Shown here piece after piece: positions 53,013-62,749 of a DNA stretch of 64,000 nucleotides. Position numbers and translations under genes: made by a program. Source of the DNA: Methylorubrum aminovorans (GTDB lineage Bacteria; Pseudomonadota; Alphaproteobacteria; Rhizobiales; Beijerinckiaceae); the NCBI RefSeq assembly GCF_022179725.1, contig NZ_BPRC01000018.1:30353-94352 (forward strand), written 5' to 3'. A model generated the notes under the pieces. It was given only the letters and a program-made list of their open reading frames with translations. It had not been told where the DNA came from and searched no databases. Position 1 is the stretch's first letter. Each line of letters opens with the position of its first letter.

Positions 53013-55091
53013 TCAGGCGGCGCGGACGGTCGCAAGGAAGCGCTCGACCTCGGTGCTAAGGTGTGCGGATTGCCGGGATAGCTCGGATGCCGAGGCCAGC
53101 ACCTGGCTCGCCGCGGCGCCCGTCTGCTCGGCCGCCCCCGCCACCCCCGCGATGTTGCTCGTCACCTCGCCCGTGCCCATGGCTGCCTGAGCGACGTTCC
53201 TTGCGATCTCCTGCGTCGCGGCGCCCTGCTCCTCGACCGCCGCTGCGATCGTCGTCGCCATGCCGCTGATCTCCTGGATGCGCGCCGTGATGCTGGCGAT
53301 GGCGGATACGGCGTGGACGGTTGATCCCTGGATCCGGGCGATCTGACCCGAGATTTCCTCGGTGGCCCGGGCGGTCTGGCTCGCCAGTTCCTTCACCTCC
53401 GCGGCCACGACCGCGAAGCCGCGCCCGGTCTCACCTGCGCGCGCCGCCTCGATCGTGGCATTCAGCGCCAGAAGATTGGTCTGGCCGGCGATACCCGTGA
53501 TCAGCGTCACCACGTCTCCGATGGTCGCTACCGCGCCGCTCAAGTCATTCACCAGCTCGGTCGTCTGTGTCGCCTCCCTGGCAGCATCTTGAGCGAGCCG
53601 GGCCGATCCCTGGACCTGCCGTCCGATCTCCCGCACGGAGGCGCCGAGCTCCTCGGCGGCTGTCGCGACCGTGTTGACGTTCGAGGCGGCCTCCTCGGCG
53701 GCGGCGGCCACCGTCGTGGATTGACCGGCGGTTTGCGTGGCCGTGCCGGCCATACCCTGCGCCGTGGCCTGCAGCTCGGTGGCCGCCGACGTCACCATGC
53801 CGACGATGCCGCCCACCGCCCGCTCGAACTCCCCGGCAAGGGCCGCCATGGTCTCCTTACGCTCGGCATCGGCGACGGTCTGCGCTTCCGATGTCCGCCG
53901 TGCATCGGCTTCGGCCTGAGCACGCAGGCCGTCGCGCAATCGGAGGACAGCCTGTCCGACGAGGCCGACCTCGTCCCGGCGCTGTGCTTCCGGCACGCAG
54001 GCTTCGTAGTTGCCCGCCGCCATGCCGCCGATGGTCTGCCCGAGCGCACGGATCGGCGTTCCGACAAGGCGCTGCAGCAGGCCGAACAACACGCCGCACC
54101 CGATCAAAACGCAAAGGATCGAGATACCGATCAGCGTCCACTTCGCTTGGTCGGCCGCGGCCTTCAGCGTCGCCATCGGCACCGCGGCCACGATCGCCCA
54201 GCGGTCCTGGGAGTCGCCGGCCTGGATATGTTGCGCCATGTAACGCCACGTTGCACCGCCCGGACCGGGAGCATCGACGACGACGTTCGATCCGGTCGTG
54301 ACGGCCTGGCTCGCCACCTCCGCGGCGGAAGCGTCGACCGCTGCCAGGGGCTTGCCCGTAGCCTTCCCATCGCGATGTGCGACGACGTTCCCCCTCCCCG
54401 AGGCGACGACGAGATAGCCGGTCCCGAAGGGCTTCAACGTCGCGAGCCACGCGTTCAGGGAGCCCAAGTCGAGGTCGGCCCCGGCCGTACCGAGAAACCT
54501 TCCGTTCGCCGTGATCGGCGCGCCGAAGGTCATCAGCATCGTGTCCTTGCTTGCCACCGTATAGGTGTACGGCTCGATCGCCACCAGCCGGTTGTGCTTC
54601 TTTGGTTGAAGGTACCACGCACCGTCCGCCTCGGTGTCGTACCCGGTGCTGACCTCACGCTTGATTTCACCGGTGCCCCGGTTCCAGTAGGGTAGGAAGC
54701 GGCCGCTCGCGTCCGATGATGCCGTGCCGGCAAAATCGGCGTCGCGGCCGTCGAGAGCGTTCGGTTCCCAGCCGGTCCACGTGCCGATCAGGCCTGGATT
54801 GGCAGCCAGCACGTCGCGCAGTACCGCATCGTAAGCACCACGGTCTTTGATGCCGCTCCGCCGCATCGCTGCGACGGTCGTCGCGAGGTTCTCGGCAGTC
54901 TTGGCTGCAGCCGCGAGTCGGGCGTGTATCTCGCGAGCCTCATTGGAGAGGGTTTCCGACTGGATTTTGAGGCTCTGTTCGTCGAACGAGGATTCGATGC
55001 GTTTGGCAAGGAGCGTAGTGCCGATCGCGAAAACCGTGGCCAATGACACGCTGCCCGCAACGGCCGCTTTAAGTGGAAGCGAAGTCAGCAT
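53013..55091 (-). CDS. Methyl-accepting chemotaxis protein with dCache sensor
   Basis: 692 residues from ATG at 55091 (longer frame to 55544 rejected). First helix (AAVAGSVSLATVFAIGTTLLA), a large periplasmic dCache-type sensor (WTGWEPNALDGRDADFAGT, GFTGAPITANGRFLGTAGADL-like region), second helix (WTLIGISILCVLIGCGVLFG), HAMP, and a methyl-accepting signalling domain with the hairpin tip GIAGQTNLLALNATIEAARAGETGRGFAVVAAEV. It senses a small ligand and controls CheA. No che genes nearby. Confidence 0.93.
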   Translation of the reverse strand: MLTSLPLKAAVAGSVSLATVFAIGTTLLAKRIESSFDEQSLKIQSETLSNEAREIHARLAAAAKTAENLATTVAAMRRSGIKDRGAYDAVLRDVLAANPGLIGTWTGWEPNALDGRDADFAGTASSDASGRFLPYWNRGTGEIKREVSTGYDTEADGAWYLQPKKHNRLVAIEPYTYTVASKDTMLMTFGAPITANGRFLGTAGADLDLGSLNAWLATLKPFGTGYLVVASGRGNVVAHRDGKATGKPLAAVDASAAEVASQAVTTGSNVVVDAPGPGGATWRYMAQHIQAGDSQDRWAIVAAVPMATLKAAADQAKWTLIGISILCVLIGCGVLFGLLQRLVGTPIRALGQTIGGMAAGNYEACVPEAQRRDEVGLVGQAVLRLRDGLRAQAEADARRTSEAQTVADAERKETMAALAGEFERAVGGIVGMVTSAATELQATAQGMAGTATQTAGQSTTVAAAAEEAASNVNTVATAAEELGASVREIGRQVQGSARLAQDAAREATQTTELVNDLSGAVATIGDVVTLITGIAGQTNLLALNATIEAARAGETGRGFAVVAAEVKELASQTARATEEISGQIARIQGSTVHAVSAIASITARIQEISGMATTIAAAVEEQGAATQEIARNVAQAAMGTGEVTSNIAGVAGAAEQTGAAASQVLASASELSRQSAHLSTEVERFLATVRAA

Positions 55092-55662
55092 TGGAGGGCT
55101 CGTGAAGTAGGATTTTGCTGCAACAGCTTGCGGTGACAACTTTACTAATTGGTTAAAATTTCGCTGGGGGAAAACTGCGTTCTTAATGGGATAAGCGCTT
55201 GGAGTGGGCGGGGACTTCGAACCGGCGGCGTAGGCCTCCAAGATGATGCGGCGGCCGAACCGGGAGACGGCTTGCGAGTCTTCTTCATCCGGCACTGGCG
55301 GACCCATCCGACGTCTCGGCTTCCTCGCGGGATGGGATGACATGCAGGATATGGGACGCTGCGCGGCCGCAGGACCCGGACCGGCATCGGCGTTCCGCGA
55401 GGCACGGCCTCCCCTGGAGGACAGGGCCACGAGACCGCGCACCGCTTCGGCGTGGCGATGTGAGGCTGACCCATCGGTCGCGGGCGTGTCGACCCACCGA
55501 CGGCAGCTTGATCGCCGGGAAGACGCGACTAGCCGCCGAGCCAAGCGTCAGCGCCCCTTCTAATTCCTGTTGGGTGTGATAGTTTCTTGTCAGGAACTGT
55601 CGGCTCCGGTGGGCACCGACTGCGGCCCGAGGCCCGAACGGTGATGGGACGCATTGCGGACA
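55092..55662. other. Intergenic region upstream of chemoreceptor and small membrane gene
   Basis: About 570 bp with divergent promoters. AT-rich from 55085 to 55190, GC-rich after. No repeat or RNA gene recognised. Confidence 0.4.
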
Positions 55663-55926
55663 ATGGCCATACTTCTGACGGCAGCGGGCTTCGTTGGATC
55701 GATCATGATAGCGCTGGCCTATCTCGCTTCCCAGCAAAGATGGGTCGATCAAGACAGCATAACCTACCTAATGGCAAATCTGTTTGGCGCGATCTTCGTT
55801 CTGGCCTCACTTTCCGTCGATTGGAACTTGCCGGCGGCTTTGGTCGAGGGCTTTTGGGCACTCGTTAGTCTGAGAGGACTGTATATCATATATATGAGGC
55901 AGATAAAATCGGGGGATGTTCGCTGA
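55663..55926 (+). CDS. CBU_0592-type small membrane protein
   Basis: 87 residues from ATG at 55663 (TTG at 55654 possible). Three hydrophobic segments (ILLTAAGFVGSIMIALAYLA, LFGAIFVLASLSV, GFWALVSLRGLYIIYM) with a conserved Trp/Asn pattern, as in the CBU_0592 family of unknown function. Lower GC than average. Confidence 0.7.
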   Translation: MAILLTAAGFVGSIMIALAYLASQQRWVDQDSITYLMANLFGAIFVLASLSVDWNLPAALVEGFWALVSLRGLYIIYMRQIKSGDVR

Positions 55927-56053
55927 CGTTCTCATAAAAATTTTTATATATAATCCGATTGCATTTGCGAGCACTAGATTATGTGAGTGTTAAATATATA
56001 ATTAGAGCGAAAGACAAAGTCAGAGCGTGCTATCACAGTCTCGATCGGAGTGA

Positions 56054-56440
56054 ATGATGACGACTCAGGTTCTGGTCAACCTTGATCCTGCCGGGAGCAA
56101 GAGCGGGAAGGAAATTTCGGGGCCGGCAACCCTCGGCGAGATCGTCGACGGTACCTGCGAACAGGTTCTGGATGTGTTCATGACCAGCGAAAAGGGTAAC
56201 TTCCTCGCCGGCGTCTGGACCTGCACTCCCGGAACCATGCGCCTCACGGACTATCCCTTCAATGAAATGGCTACGATCATGGAGGGGCGGATCATCGTAA
56301 CCGAGGAGGATACCGGTAAAGTCCAGGAATTCGGTCCGGGTGACGGCTTCGCGATCCGAAAGGGTTTCCGTGGGACATGGCACATGCCTGAGCGCGTTCA
56401 CAAAAGATTCGCCGCGGAAATCCCGGGGACTGGATCCTGA
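56054..56440 (+). CDS. Cupin-domain protein
   Basis: 128 residues. Single cupin barrel: VWTCTPGTMRLTDYPFNEMATIMEGRIIVTEEDTG then FGPGDGFAIRKGFRGTWHMPE; this is the EutQ/ureidoglycine-type cupin_3 pattern with few metal His. Function unknown. It lies 36 bp before ribBX on the same strand, possibly co-transcribed. Confidence 0.85.
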   Translation: MMTTQVLVNLDPAGSKSGKEISGPATLGEIVDGTCEQVLDVFMTSEKGNFLAGVWTCTPGTMRLTDYPFNEMATIMEGRIIVTEEDTGKVQEFGPGDGFAIRKGFRGTWHMPERVHKRFAAEIPGTGS

Positions 56441-56476
56441 CGCCTCTTGCGTCATCTTCCGTTGCAAGGACGTCCC

Positions 56477-57601
56477 GTGTCCCACCGCTCCGTCACCGAG
56501 GCCATCGAGGCCTTCGCCCGCGGCGAGATCGTGGTCGTCACCGACGACGACGACCGCGAGAACGAGGGCGACCTCGTCGTTGCCGCCTCGCTCTGCACGC
56601 CGGAGAAGATGGCGTTCATCATCCGCAACACCTGCGGCATCGTCTGCACGCCGATCACCCTCGACGAGGCGCGCCGCCTGCACCTCGCCCCGATGGTAGC
56701 GGCCAATGACGCGCCGCTCGGCACCGCCTTCACCGTCACGGTCGACGTGCGCCACGGGCTGACCACCGGCATCTCCGCCGAGCAGCGCTGCAACACGGTC
56801 CGCGCGCTCGCCAACGGCAATATGGGCGCGGGCGACTTCGTGCGCCCCGGCCACGTCTTCCCGCTGATCGCCCGCGACGGCGGCGTGCTGATGCGCTCCG
56901 GCCATACCGAGGCGGCGGTCGACCTGTGCAAGCTCGCAAATCTCCCGCCGGTCGGCGTGATCTGCGAACTCGCCAACGACGACGGCACCGTGATGAAGGG
57001 GCCGCAGATCGACGACTTCGCGCAGAAGCACAAGCTTAAGCGGATCTCGGTGGCCGACCTCATCGCCTACCGGCAGGCCCGCGACCGGCTGGTCGAGCGG
57101 GTCGGCACCTTCCCGGTCAAGACCGAGTTCGGCGCGATGACCGGCTACGCCTACGTCACGCCGTTCGAGCCGATTCAGCAATTCGCCTTCGTGCACGGCG
57201 CCATCGGCGACGGCCGCAACGTGCCGGTGCGCCTGCACCGCTCCAACGTCGTCGCCGACGTGATCGAGGGCGGGGGGCAGATCAAGAACGTGATGCGGCG
57301 CTTCGCCAAGGAGGGCCGCGGCATCCTCGTCTACCTGCGCGACGGCACCGCGGGCGTACCCCTGCAGCAGGTTGCGGAGGGGGGCGCTGAGGAACGGCGC
57401 GTATACCAGTGGCGCGAGGTGGGGCTCGGCGCGCAGATCCTGCGCGATCTCGGCGTCGTCTCGATCCGAAACCTGTCCTCGTCGTCGCACGCTTATGTCG
57501 GTCTCTCGGGCTTCGGCATACGGATAGCCGGGACCGAGGACGTGGCGGATCAGGGCCAGGCTGGACGGGACCGTGGCGCATCTGACTTCGGGGAGGCGTA
57601 G
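56477..57601 (+). CDS. ribBX: DHBP synthase with degenerate GTP cyclohydrolase II domain (RibBX type)
   Basis: 374 residues from GTG at 56477 with AAGGA upstream. The N-terminal 205 residues are a complete 3,4-dihydroxy-2-butanone 4-phosphate synthase: TDDDDRENEGDLVVAA and RHGLTTGISAEQR, RSGHTEAAVDL. The C-terminal half aligns with GTP cyclohydrolase II but lacks the three zinc cysteines (the segment reads VRLHRSNVVADVIEGGGQI) and the GRGIGL loop is altered. This is the RibBX variant described in Proteobacteria; only the RibB reaction of riboflavin synthesis is expected. No FMN riboswitch was recognised upstream. Confidence 0.88.
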   Translation: MSHRSVTEAIEAFARGEIVVVTDDDDRENEGDLVVAASLCTPEKMAFIIRNTCGIVCTPITLDEARRLHLAPMVAANDAPLGTAFTVTVDVRHGLTTGISAEQRCNTVRALANGNMGAGDFVRPGHVFPLIARDGGVLMRSGHTEAAVDLCKLANLPPVGVICELANDDGTVMKGPQIDDFAQKHKLKRISVADLIAYRQARDRLVERVGTFPVKTEFGAMTGYAYVTPFEPIQQFAFVHGAIGDGRNVPVRLHRSNVVADVIEGGGQIKNVMRRFAKEGRGILVYLRDGTAGVPLQQVAEGGAEERRVYQWREVGLGAQILRDLGVVSIRNLSSSSHAYVGLSGFGIRIAGTEDVADQGQAGRDRGASDFGEA

Positions 57602-58222
57602 ACGATCGAAGGTCAAGCTCCTTTGCCGACGGAACGATACCCGACCTCATCGAAATGAGCTTCGGTGCCAGAAGCTGACCCGACTTGAGAGCCGCCCAAG
57701 CTAGGGACGCGGTTCGGCCTAGCATTACAGTTGCATTATCGAGAGGTGCGCGTGTCGCGCGGCAGCTTGGAGGGCGCGCCGCCAAGCTGGCCAGGCGAGC
57801 ACGAACGCGGGCTCGTTGCGCCGCTGCGTGAGCTGCATCGCCGCACGCTTAATCTCCTGAATGGACCACAACCGTCGAAACTCAACACCGCCCAAACAAT
57901 TTGTGGGGTGCCAAAGCGGCGTGCTGCGCCGCCATGCAGCCATTAAGCTGAACGGAGTGGCGCCTCATATCATTATTGCATTTCAGCCTCCACACTTGAG
58001 ACTCCAGTGAGCGAATTCGCATTTTCTGTATACATTGTGCGCTTTCTGGCTCATTGCGCGCAATCATAATGCACCAAAGATGATTGTCTCATCATCGGAT
58101 ATTGTCATGCGCTATTCGTTTTATTGTGCTGGATCTGTCGGGAAAAGCTTGTAAATCGTACCTTGGTATGAAATGAAAGCTGAAACCTAGCGCGATGAAG
58201 AACTCGCGGGCGGGGGCGTCAA
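57602..58222. other. Intergenic region between ribBX and the IS element
   Basis: About 620 bp, GC-rich at first then AT-rich (57930-58190). No gene or RNA recognised. Confidence 0.4.
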
Positions 58223-58253
58223 ATGGCCTGCTGCCGGTTTGTTGGACACCGTC

Positions 58254-59114
58254 CTAAGCTAATTGGGTTCGGTTTTCGAACTCGACGGGGCTGAGGTAGC
58301 CCAAGGTCGAGTGCCGCCGCGCCAGGTTGTAGAAGCGCTCGATGTAATCGAACACGTCTGCACGGGCTTCATCCCGCGTCCGGTAGGTCCGTCGGGCGGT
58401 GCGCTCGGTCTTCAGCGAGGAGAAGAAGCTCTCCATTGCCGCGTTGTCCCAGACGTTGCCCGAACGGCTCATCGAGCAGGTCACGCCGTGCTCGGTCATT
58501 TGACGCTGGAAGGCTTCGCTCGTGTATTGCGAGCCCTGGTCCGAGTGATGCAGCAAGGCATCCGGCTTGCCTCTGCGCCAGATCGCCATGACGAGCGCAT
58601 CTGTCACGAGTTGAGCCGTCATACTGGCCTGCATCGACCAGCCCACGACACGGCGCGAGAACAGATCGATGACGGCGGCGACGTAGAGCCAGCCCTCGGC
58701 GGTCCAGATATACGTGAAGTCGGCGATCCACTTCCGGTTCGGGGCGTCGGCCGCGAACCGCCGCTCCAAGAGATTGGGCGAGGCGGCAGCCCGGTCACCT
58801 TCGTCCTTCGGCAGCCCCCGCCGACGCGGTCGCGCTCGCAAGGCGTTCTCGCGCATGATCCGCTCGATGCGGTGCAGCCCGCACGAGACCCCCTCGGCCA
58901 ACACATCGCGCCAGACGCGCCTTGCGCCGTAGGTGCGGTCGCTGGCAACGAAGCTCGCGTGGGCTTTGCTCAGGATGACTTCGTCGTCCCGTGTGCGTTG
59001 GCTGGGCTGTCGGGTGAGCCACGCGTGGAAGCCGGAGCGCGAGACACCCAGCGCCGCGCACATCCAGGCAACTGGCCAGACAGCACGATGCTTTGCGATG
59101 AACGCGAACTTCAT
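58254..59114 (-). CDS. IS3 transposase OrfB (DDE integrase domain)
   Basis: 286 residues. The DDE catalytic core is present: Asp in RKWIADFTYIWT, Asp in LHHSDQGSQYTS and Glu in AAMESFFSSLKTE, with the IS3 C-terminal YNLARRHSTLGYLSPVEFE. It is the catalytic part of the transposase; the active form is an OrfAB fusion made by -1 frameshifting. Confidence 0.95.
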   Translation of the reverse strand: MKFAFIAKHRAVWPVAWMCAALGVSRSGFHAWLTRQPSQRTRDDEVILSKAHASFVASDRTYGARRVWRDVLAEGVSCGLHRIERIMRENALRARPRRRGLPKDEGDRAAASPNLLERRFAADAPNRKWIADFTYIWTAEGWLYVAAVIDLFSRRVVGWSMQASMTAQLVTDALVMAIWRRGKPDALLHHSDQGSQYTSEAFQRQMTEHGVTCSMSRSGNVWDNAAMESFFSSLKTERTARRTYRTRDEARADVFDYIERFYNLARRHSTLGYLSPVEFENRTQLA

Positions 59115-59401
59115 ATCGCGTCCCTCGCAAAGTATGCGGCGGCCTTTTTTAGGATATCACGCTCCGCCTTCAGACGAGCGACCTCCTTGCGCAACCGGTC
59201 GATCTCGATCTGCTCGGGCTTCATCTGCCCCTGACCAGGGAAGGCGTGCTGCGGATCGGCCGCCGCCTGCTTCACCCACCGGTGCAGCATCGTCTCGTGA
59301 ACATCGAGATCGCGCGCGGCCTGCGCGACACTGACACCACGTTCCCGAATCAGTCGAACCGCCTCGATCTTGAACTCACGTCCGAACTTGCGACGCTGCA
59401 T
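59111..59401 (-). CDS. IS3 transposase OrfA (HTH)
   Basis: 96 residues: HTH (FGREFKIEAVRLIRERGVSVAQAARDLDV) and leucine-zipper-like coiled coil (IEIDRLRKEVARLKAERDILKKAA). On the minus strand an A6G slippery stretch (59150-59144) lets ribosomes shift by -1 into OrfB; the -1 frame stays open to the OrfB ATG, so an OrfAB fusion is possible. Confidence 0.95.
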   Translation of the reverse strand: MQRRKFGREFKIEAVRLIRERGVSVAQAARDLDVHETMLHRWVKQAAADPQHAFPGQGQMKPEQIEIDRLRKEVARLKAERDILKKAAAYFARDAI

Positions 59402-59723
59402 GGAGCACCTCCGGCTTCACCTTCACACCTAAACAGGGTGTCCGTGAAACCGGCAGCAGGCCATTCTGCGTCACGGACTGCTATGGGTGCATATATGCCA
59501 GTCCGCTTCCGCTGCATGTTTGAGCGGAAGCGGACAGTCGAGAGTTCGTGTCAGGCCGCCGCCCAGGCAACCGCATCAGCGCCGGCTGGCAGGCACATCG
59601 GGCAGGCTGGGTCTGTCGCCGCGCGCCACTCGAATGCAGCTGTAGGAGAGCGGCGGCTCAAGGACGCTTGGAAGGCGTGAACTGCCGACAGAACGCCCTT
59701 TGATATTCAAGCTTCCGCACATC

Positions 59724-61640
59724 TCAAGCGGCTGACTGCAGGGGCATCGTGAGCCCGGCCTCGGCGGCCTCGGCGTCGCTCTCGACGTCTAGCCCCTCCT
59801 CGGGGACATTGCCGGTGTAAGCGGTCTTGCCCATCGCCTGCTCGATGATCTCGAGGAGCGCCTTCTGCCGGCTCTCCATGAAGGCCTCGAAATTGTCGCT
59901 CCTGAGCTGCGCCGGATCGATCAGGTGGGAGCGCAGATGGCCGTCGAGCGTTGCGCCCTCAATCGGTGGGGCTGTGCTGCTACCCTTCTCAAGTTTGGCC
60001 AGATACTCGGATGGCGCCGCACCGCCGATGATCCGGTTGGTCCGGTCCGATAGCGGCGTCTTGTTGATGATCGAGTCGTAGACGGCTGGACTGATGCCGT
60101 TGCCCTTGCACCAAGCCTGCGGAAAGATGTGGTGAATGTCGACATTCTCGCCGAAGAACACGGTGTGATCGAATTCTTGGCCGGAGCGGAAATCCTCGGC
60201 GCCTTTCCGCATCAGGAGTGCGTTCACGCCCTTGTAGGCGGCTGAGAGGCGCATCCGCATAGTCTTCAGGCGGTCGGCGCGGAAGATCGTCTCGCTGACC
60301 GTCGATGGCGCCTTGCCACCCCTCAGCCAATCCGGCACCTCGACGAAGTCGCGGGCGATCCGGGACTCGACAGTCGAGCCGTACAACTCGCCGAAGACGC
60401 CGTTCCAGTACCATTGGAACAGCTTTGCCCTGTTGGCCTCGTGCTCCCAGGCGTCGCCAATATCGGCAAGGATCGTCGCCAACGGCACGATCTGCGACTG
60501 ATAGGGCAGATCGAAGATGCGGTAGATGTGCAGCATGTGCAGAAACTTGGCTGCCCGGACGAAGCCGGCTTCCACCTGCGCCTCGTAGCGAATGTAGGCC
60601 TCCAGAGGCAGATCGAGCAGGGCCTGGCGATTGCCGGAGACCGCGGGCAGCTCCTTGCCTTCCTTGCCGGCCTCGACCGCCGCCCGACGTCTGTCGCGAG
60701 TGTAGAAGAGCGACACCGCCTGCAGGAAATCGGTGTTCGATACCCCGGCCAGGATGCCTTTTTCGGTGTCCGCCAAACGCAGTGTATCCACCAGGCGACG
60801 GTGTCGCCCCTTTGTCTTGTCGTCGCCGTACCAGTCCTTGCGCAGCTCGTGGCCGGAGGCCGCGTACATGGCTGTCACCAGCTCGAAGGCATCAAGTGCC
60901 TTGCCGCCGGTGTTCACCTTCTCGAAGACGACGCAGACCGCCTCCTTCGAGGTCGAGCGATCGAGGGCGATCACCGGCACGCGGTAGTGTTTGAAGTTCT
61001 CAAGCACTTCCTTCTTGAAGGTGCGGAAGGCGGCTTTGATGGCCTTGTGCTCGTCACCGGCCCAATACTCATCGAAACCGTCCTGCCAGCTATCCCAGTC
61101 GAACACCTGGCATACCGGGTACATCAAATTGGCGTATTCCTGCTCCGCCGAGGAGAGATCCAGCTCGCCCGCGCGACCGAAATCGCCGCGCTCAATCCGG
61201 TTCTCGGGCATGCCAATGATGGCTTCCTCGCGGTCCGTGTCAGCGTTCAGCGCCTTGCGGATGTCGATGTAGAACCAGCGTTTGACCCGCTTCTTCTTGG
61301 GGGTGACGGTCTCGACCACCTTGCCGCGCAGCGTCACCTGATAAAGCGACGTCATGCGCTGCTGGCCGTCGAGCAAGAGCGATTGCGGAACGACGTCACG
61401 CGCTTCCGTTGGAGCGCCCTCAACAGGGCGCGGCTTGAAGTTCACCGGCCCGCCCGTGTCGAGCGACATCAAGGCGCCGATCGGAAACGCCCGGGAGATC
61501 GAGGCGATCACGCTCTTGATACGGTCTTCGTCCCAAACCCAGCTACGCTGAAAATCCGGGAGCTGGATGACGCCCCGGTGGCAGTCGTCGAGAACCTTCG
61601 GTAGGTCCACCGGATTGGTTTGAAACGTCGATCCTGGCAT
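59724..61640 (-). CDS. DUF262 (ParB/Srx-like) plus HNH protein, GmrSD-like defence nuclease
   Basis: 638 residues from ATG at 61640. N-terminal DUF262 with the LLLDGQQRMTSLYQV motif (near residue 90) and GALMSLDTGG; C-terminal HNH region with VDIHHIFPQAWCKGNG and TNRIIGG. This domain pairing is that of GmrSD type IV restriction enzymes and related standalone anti-phage proteins, which cut modified or foreign DNA. It sits next to an IS element and phage-type genes, an accessory setting. Confidence 0.85.
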   Translation of the reverse strand: MPGSTFQTNPVDLPKVLDDCHRGVIQLPDFQRSWVWDEDRIKSVIASISRAFPIGALMSLDTGGPVNFKPRPVEGAPTEARDVVPQSLLLDGQQRMTSLYQVTLRGKVVETVTPKKKRVKRWFYIDIRKALNADTDREEAIIGMPENRIERGDFGRAGELDLSSAEQEYANLMYPVCQVFDWDSWQDGFDEYWAGDEHKAIKAAFRTFKKEVLENFKHYRVPVIALDRSTSKEAVCVVFEKVNTGGKALDAFELVTAMYAASGHELRKDWYGDDKTKGRHRRLVDTLRLADTEKGILAGVSNTDFLQAVSLFYTRDRRRAAVEAGKEGKELPAVSGNRQALLDLPLEAYIRYEAQVEAGFVRAAKFLHMLHIYRIFDLPYQSQIVPLATILADIGDAWEHEANRAKLFQWYWNGVFGELYGSTVESRIARDFVEVPDWLRGGKAPSTVSETIFRADRLKTMRMRLSAAYKGVNALLMRKGAEDFRSGQEFDHTVFFGENVDIHHIFPQAWCKGNGISPAVYDSIINKTPLSDRTNRIIGGAAPSEYLAKLEKGSSTAPPIEGATLDGHLRSHLIDPAQLRSDNFEAFMESRQKALLEIIEQAMGKTAYTGNVPEEGLDVESDAEAAEAGLTMPLQSAA

Positions 61641-61930
61641 GTCGTCTCCACCCCTGGTTAAGGCGAGTTTTCCCCAGTGGCACCTCACACTCAAGTGAAA
61701 AGGCTCGAGGCCGGTGTCGCGTGGGCCGAAGGGCGCCCCCCTCGGGAACTGGCTGCCGGCGATGGCCGAACCAACACACGGTTGTCGCTTCTAACCGTAT
61801 TTGCCAGAGGGCTGGGGAGCGGCTTCTTCCGAGAAGCGGAGACAGAGGTCCTGGCGACCAGGTTGGGTCGATAGCGGGTATCGCCTATCCCATTCTCGTA
61901 GCACGTGCGAGTTTGGTCGGAGGCTGGTTC
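61641..61930. other. Intergenic region between the DUF262 gene and the phage-type genes
   Basis: 290 bp. It holds the promoter side of the DUF262 gene. Frames here are short and unconvincing; nothing else recognised. Confidence 0.4.
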
Positions 61931-62740
61931 CTAGCGCTCCAAGTCCTCGGTTTCTGGACGCTGCTGGCGCTCCCGATCTTCACCGCTTTCGATGCCGGCC
62001 CGCGCCCGCATCCGATTCAGCTTCCCTTCCATCTCCAGGGTATGGACGCCCTCCCGATCGGCCCCGGCGGCCTCGCGTTCCCGACGTCTCAACCTGTCGT
62101 TGGCGTCCACCTGCTGCCGGCGGTTCTCCTCCGGGCTGATGGCCTCGGTCACGTCCGCATGGTGCATCGTCGGCTTCACGGTCTCACGCCAATAGGCGAT
62201 GGCCCTTTCCCGCTCGGCGTCGTCGGGTACGCGCTCCACCTTGGCACTGAGGATGATGCCGATGCTGCCGAGCTCGTGCTTGCGCCTCGCGACGATCCTG
62301 TCACCCTCTCGGCGCAACTCGGGTGGCTTGGGGGTGAAGCGCGGATTGCAGTTGGCGATGCGACCCTGCATCCAGTTCAGCAGCGTCTGGCGCACCGCCC
62401 AGAGGGGCAGGCCCATCAGCGAGGCGACGAACATGCTCACCATATCGTCCAGGGCCTCTTCGCTGAGCCGCAGGTCGAGGCCGGCGATCCACTTCAGCAG
62501 CGAGGTCCGGATCTCGTCCTTCGCTGCAGGCGACAGGGCTCGCCGGAGGTCATCGGCGCGTCGGGTCAGTTCCTGCCTCTGCCCCTCGGTCGGAGCGCAT
62601 CGGCTCGAGATCGAGTATCGGCCCGGAGCCTCCCATTGTGCCGCGCTCCGGAGGCGGGTCACGAGAGCGTCGATCTCCGGCGTCGGGTCGTCCACGGGCT
62701 GCGGGATCGTCGAAGGGGTCAAAGCGGCCATCGGCTTCAC
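61931..62740 (-). CDS. Phage/plasmid-type hypothetical protein
   Basis: 269 residues from GTG at 62740 (product MKPMAALTPSTIPQ). The middle (WIAGLDLRLSEEALDDMVSMFVASLMGLPLWAVRQTLLNWMQGRIANCNPRFTP) resembles proteins found beside phage replication genes. C-terminal 80 residues form a charged coiled coil (ERERAIAYWRETV, DRLRRREREAAGADREG). Downstream of a broken DnaT-like gene on the same strand. Function unknown. Confidence 0.6.
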   Translation of the reverse strand: MKPMAALTPSTIPQPVDDPTPEIDALVTRLRSAAQWEAPGRYSISSRCAPTEGQRQELTRRADDLRRALSPAAKDEIRTSLLKWIAGLDLRLSEEALDDMVSMFVASLMGLPLWAVRQTLLNWMQGRIANCNPRFTPKPPELRREGDRIVARRKHELGSIGIILSAKVERVPDDAERERAIAYWRETVKPTMHHADVTEAISPEENRRQQVDANDRLRRREREAAGADREGVHTLEMEGKLNRMRARAGIESGEDRERQQRPETEDLER

Positions 62741-62749
62741 GCTCCATGC

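Larger units (their letters stand above)
58223..59464 (-). mobile_element. IS3-family insertion sequence
   Basis: Two-gene IS of about 1.24 kb. Terminal inverted repeats: ATGGCCTGCTGCCGGTTT at the left (58223-58240) mirrors AAACCGGCAGCAGGCCAT at the right (59447-59464), continuing with GGACACC-like similarity inside. The transposase genes at 59401-59111 and 59114-58254 fill it. No matching 3-4 bp target duplication was evident at the borders. Confidence 0.85.

Noticed and set aside
55927..56476. FMN riboswitch upstream of ribBX
   Set aside because: The region carries a cupin gene and lacks the conserved RFN-element blocks.
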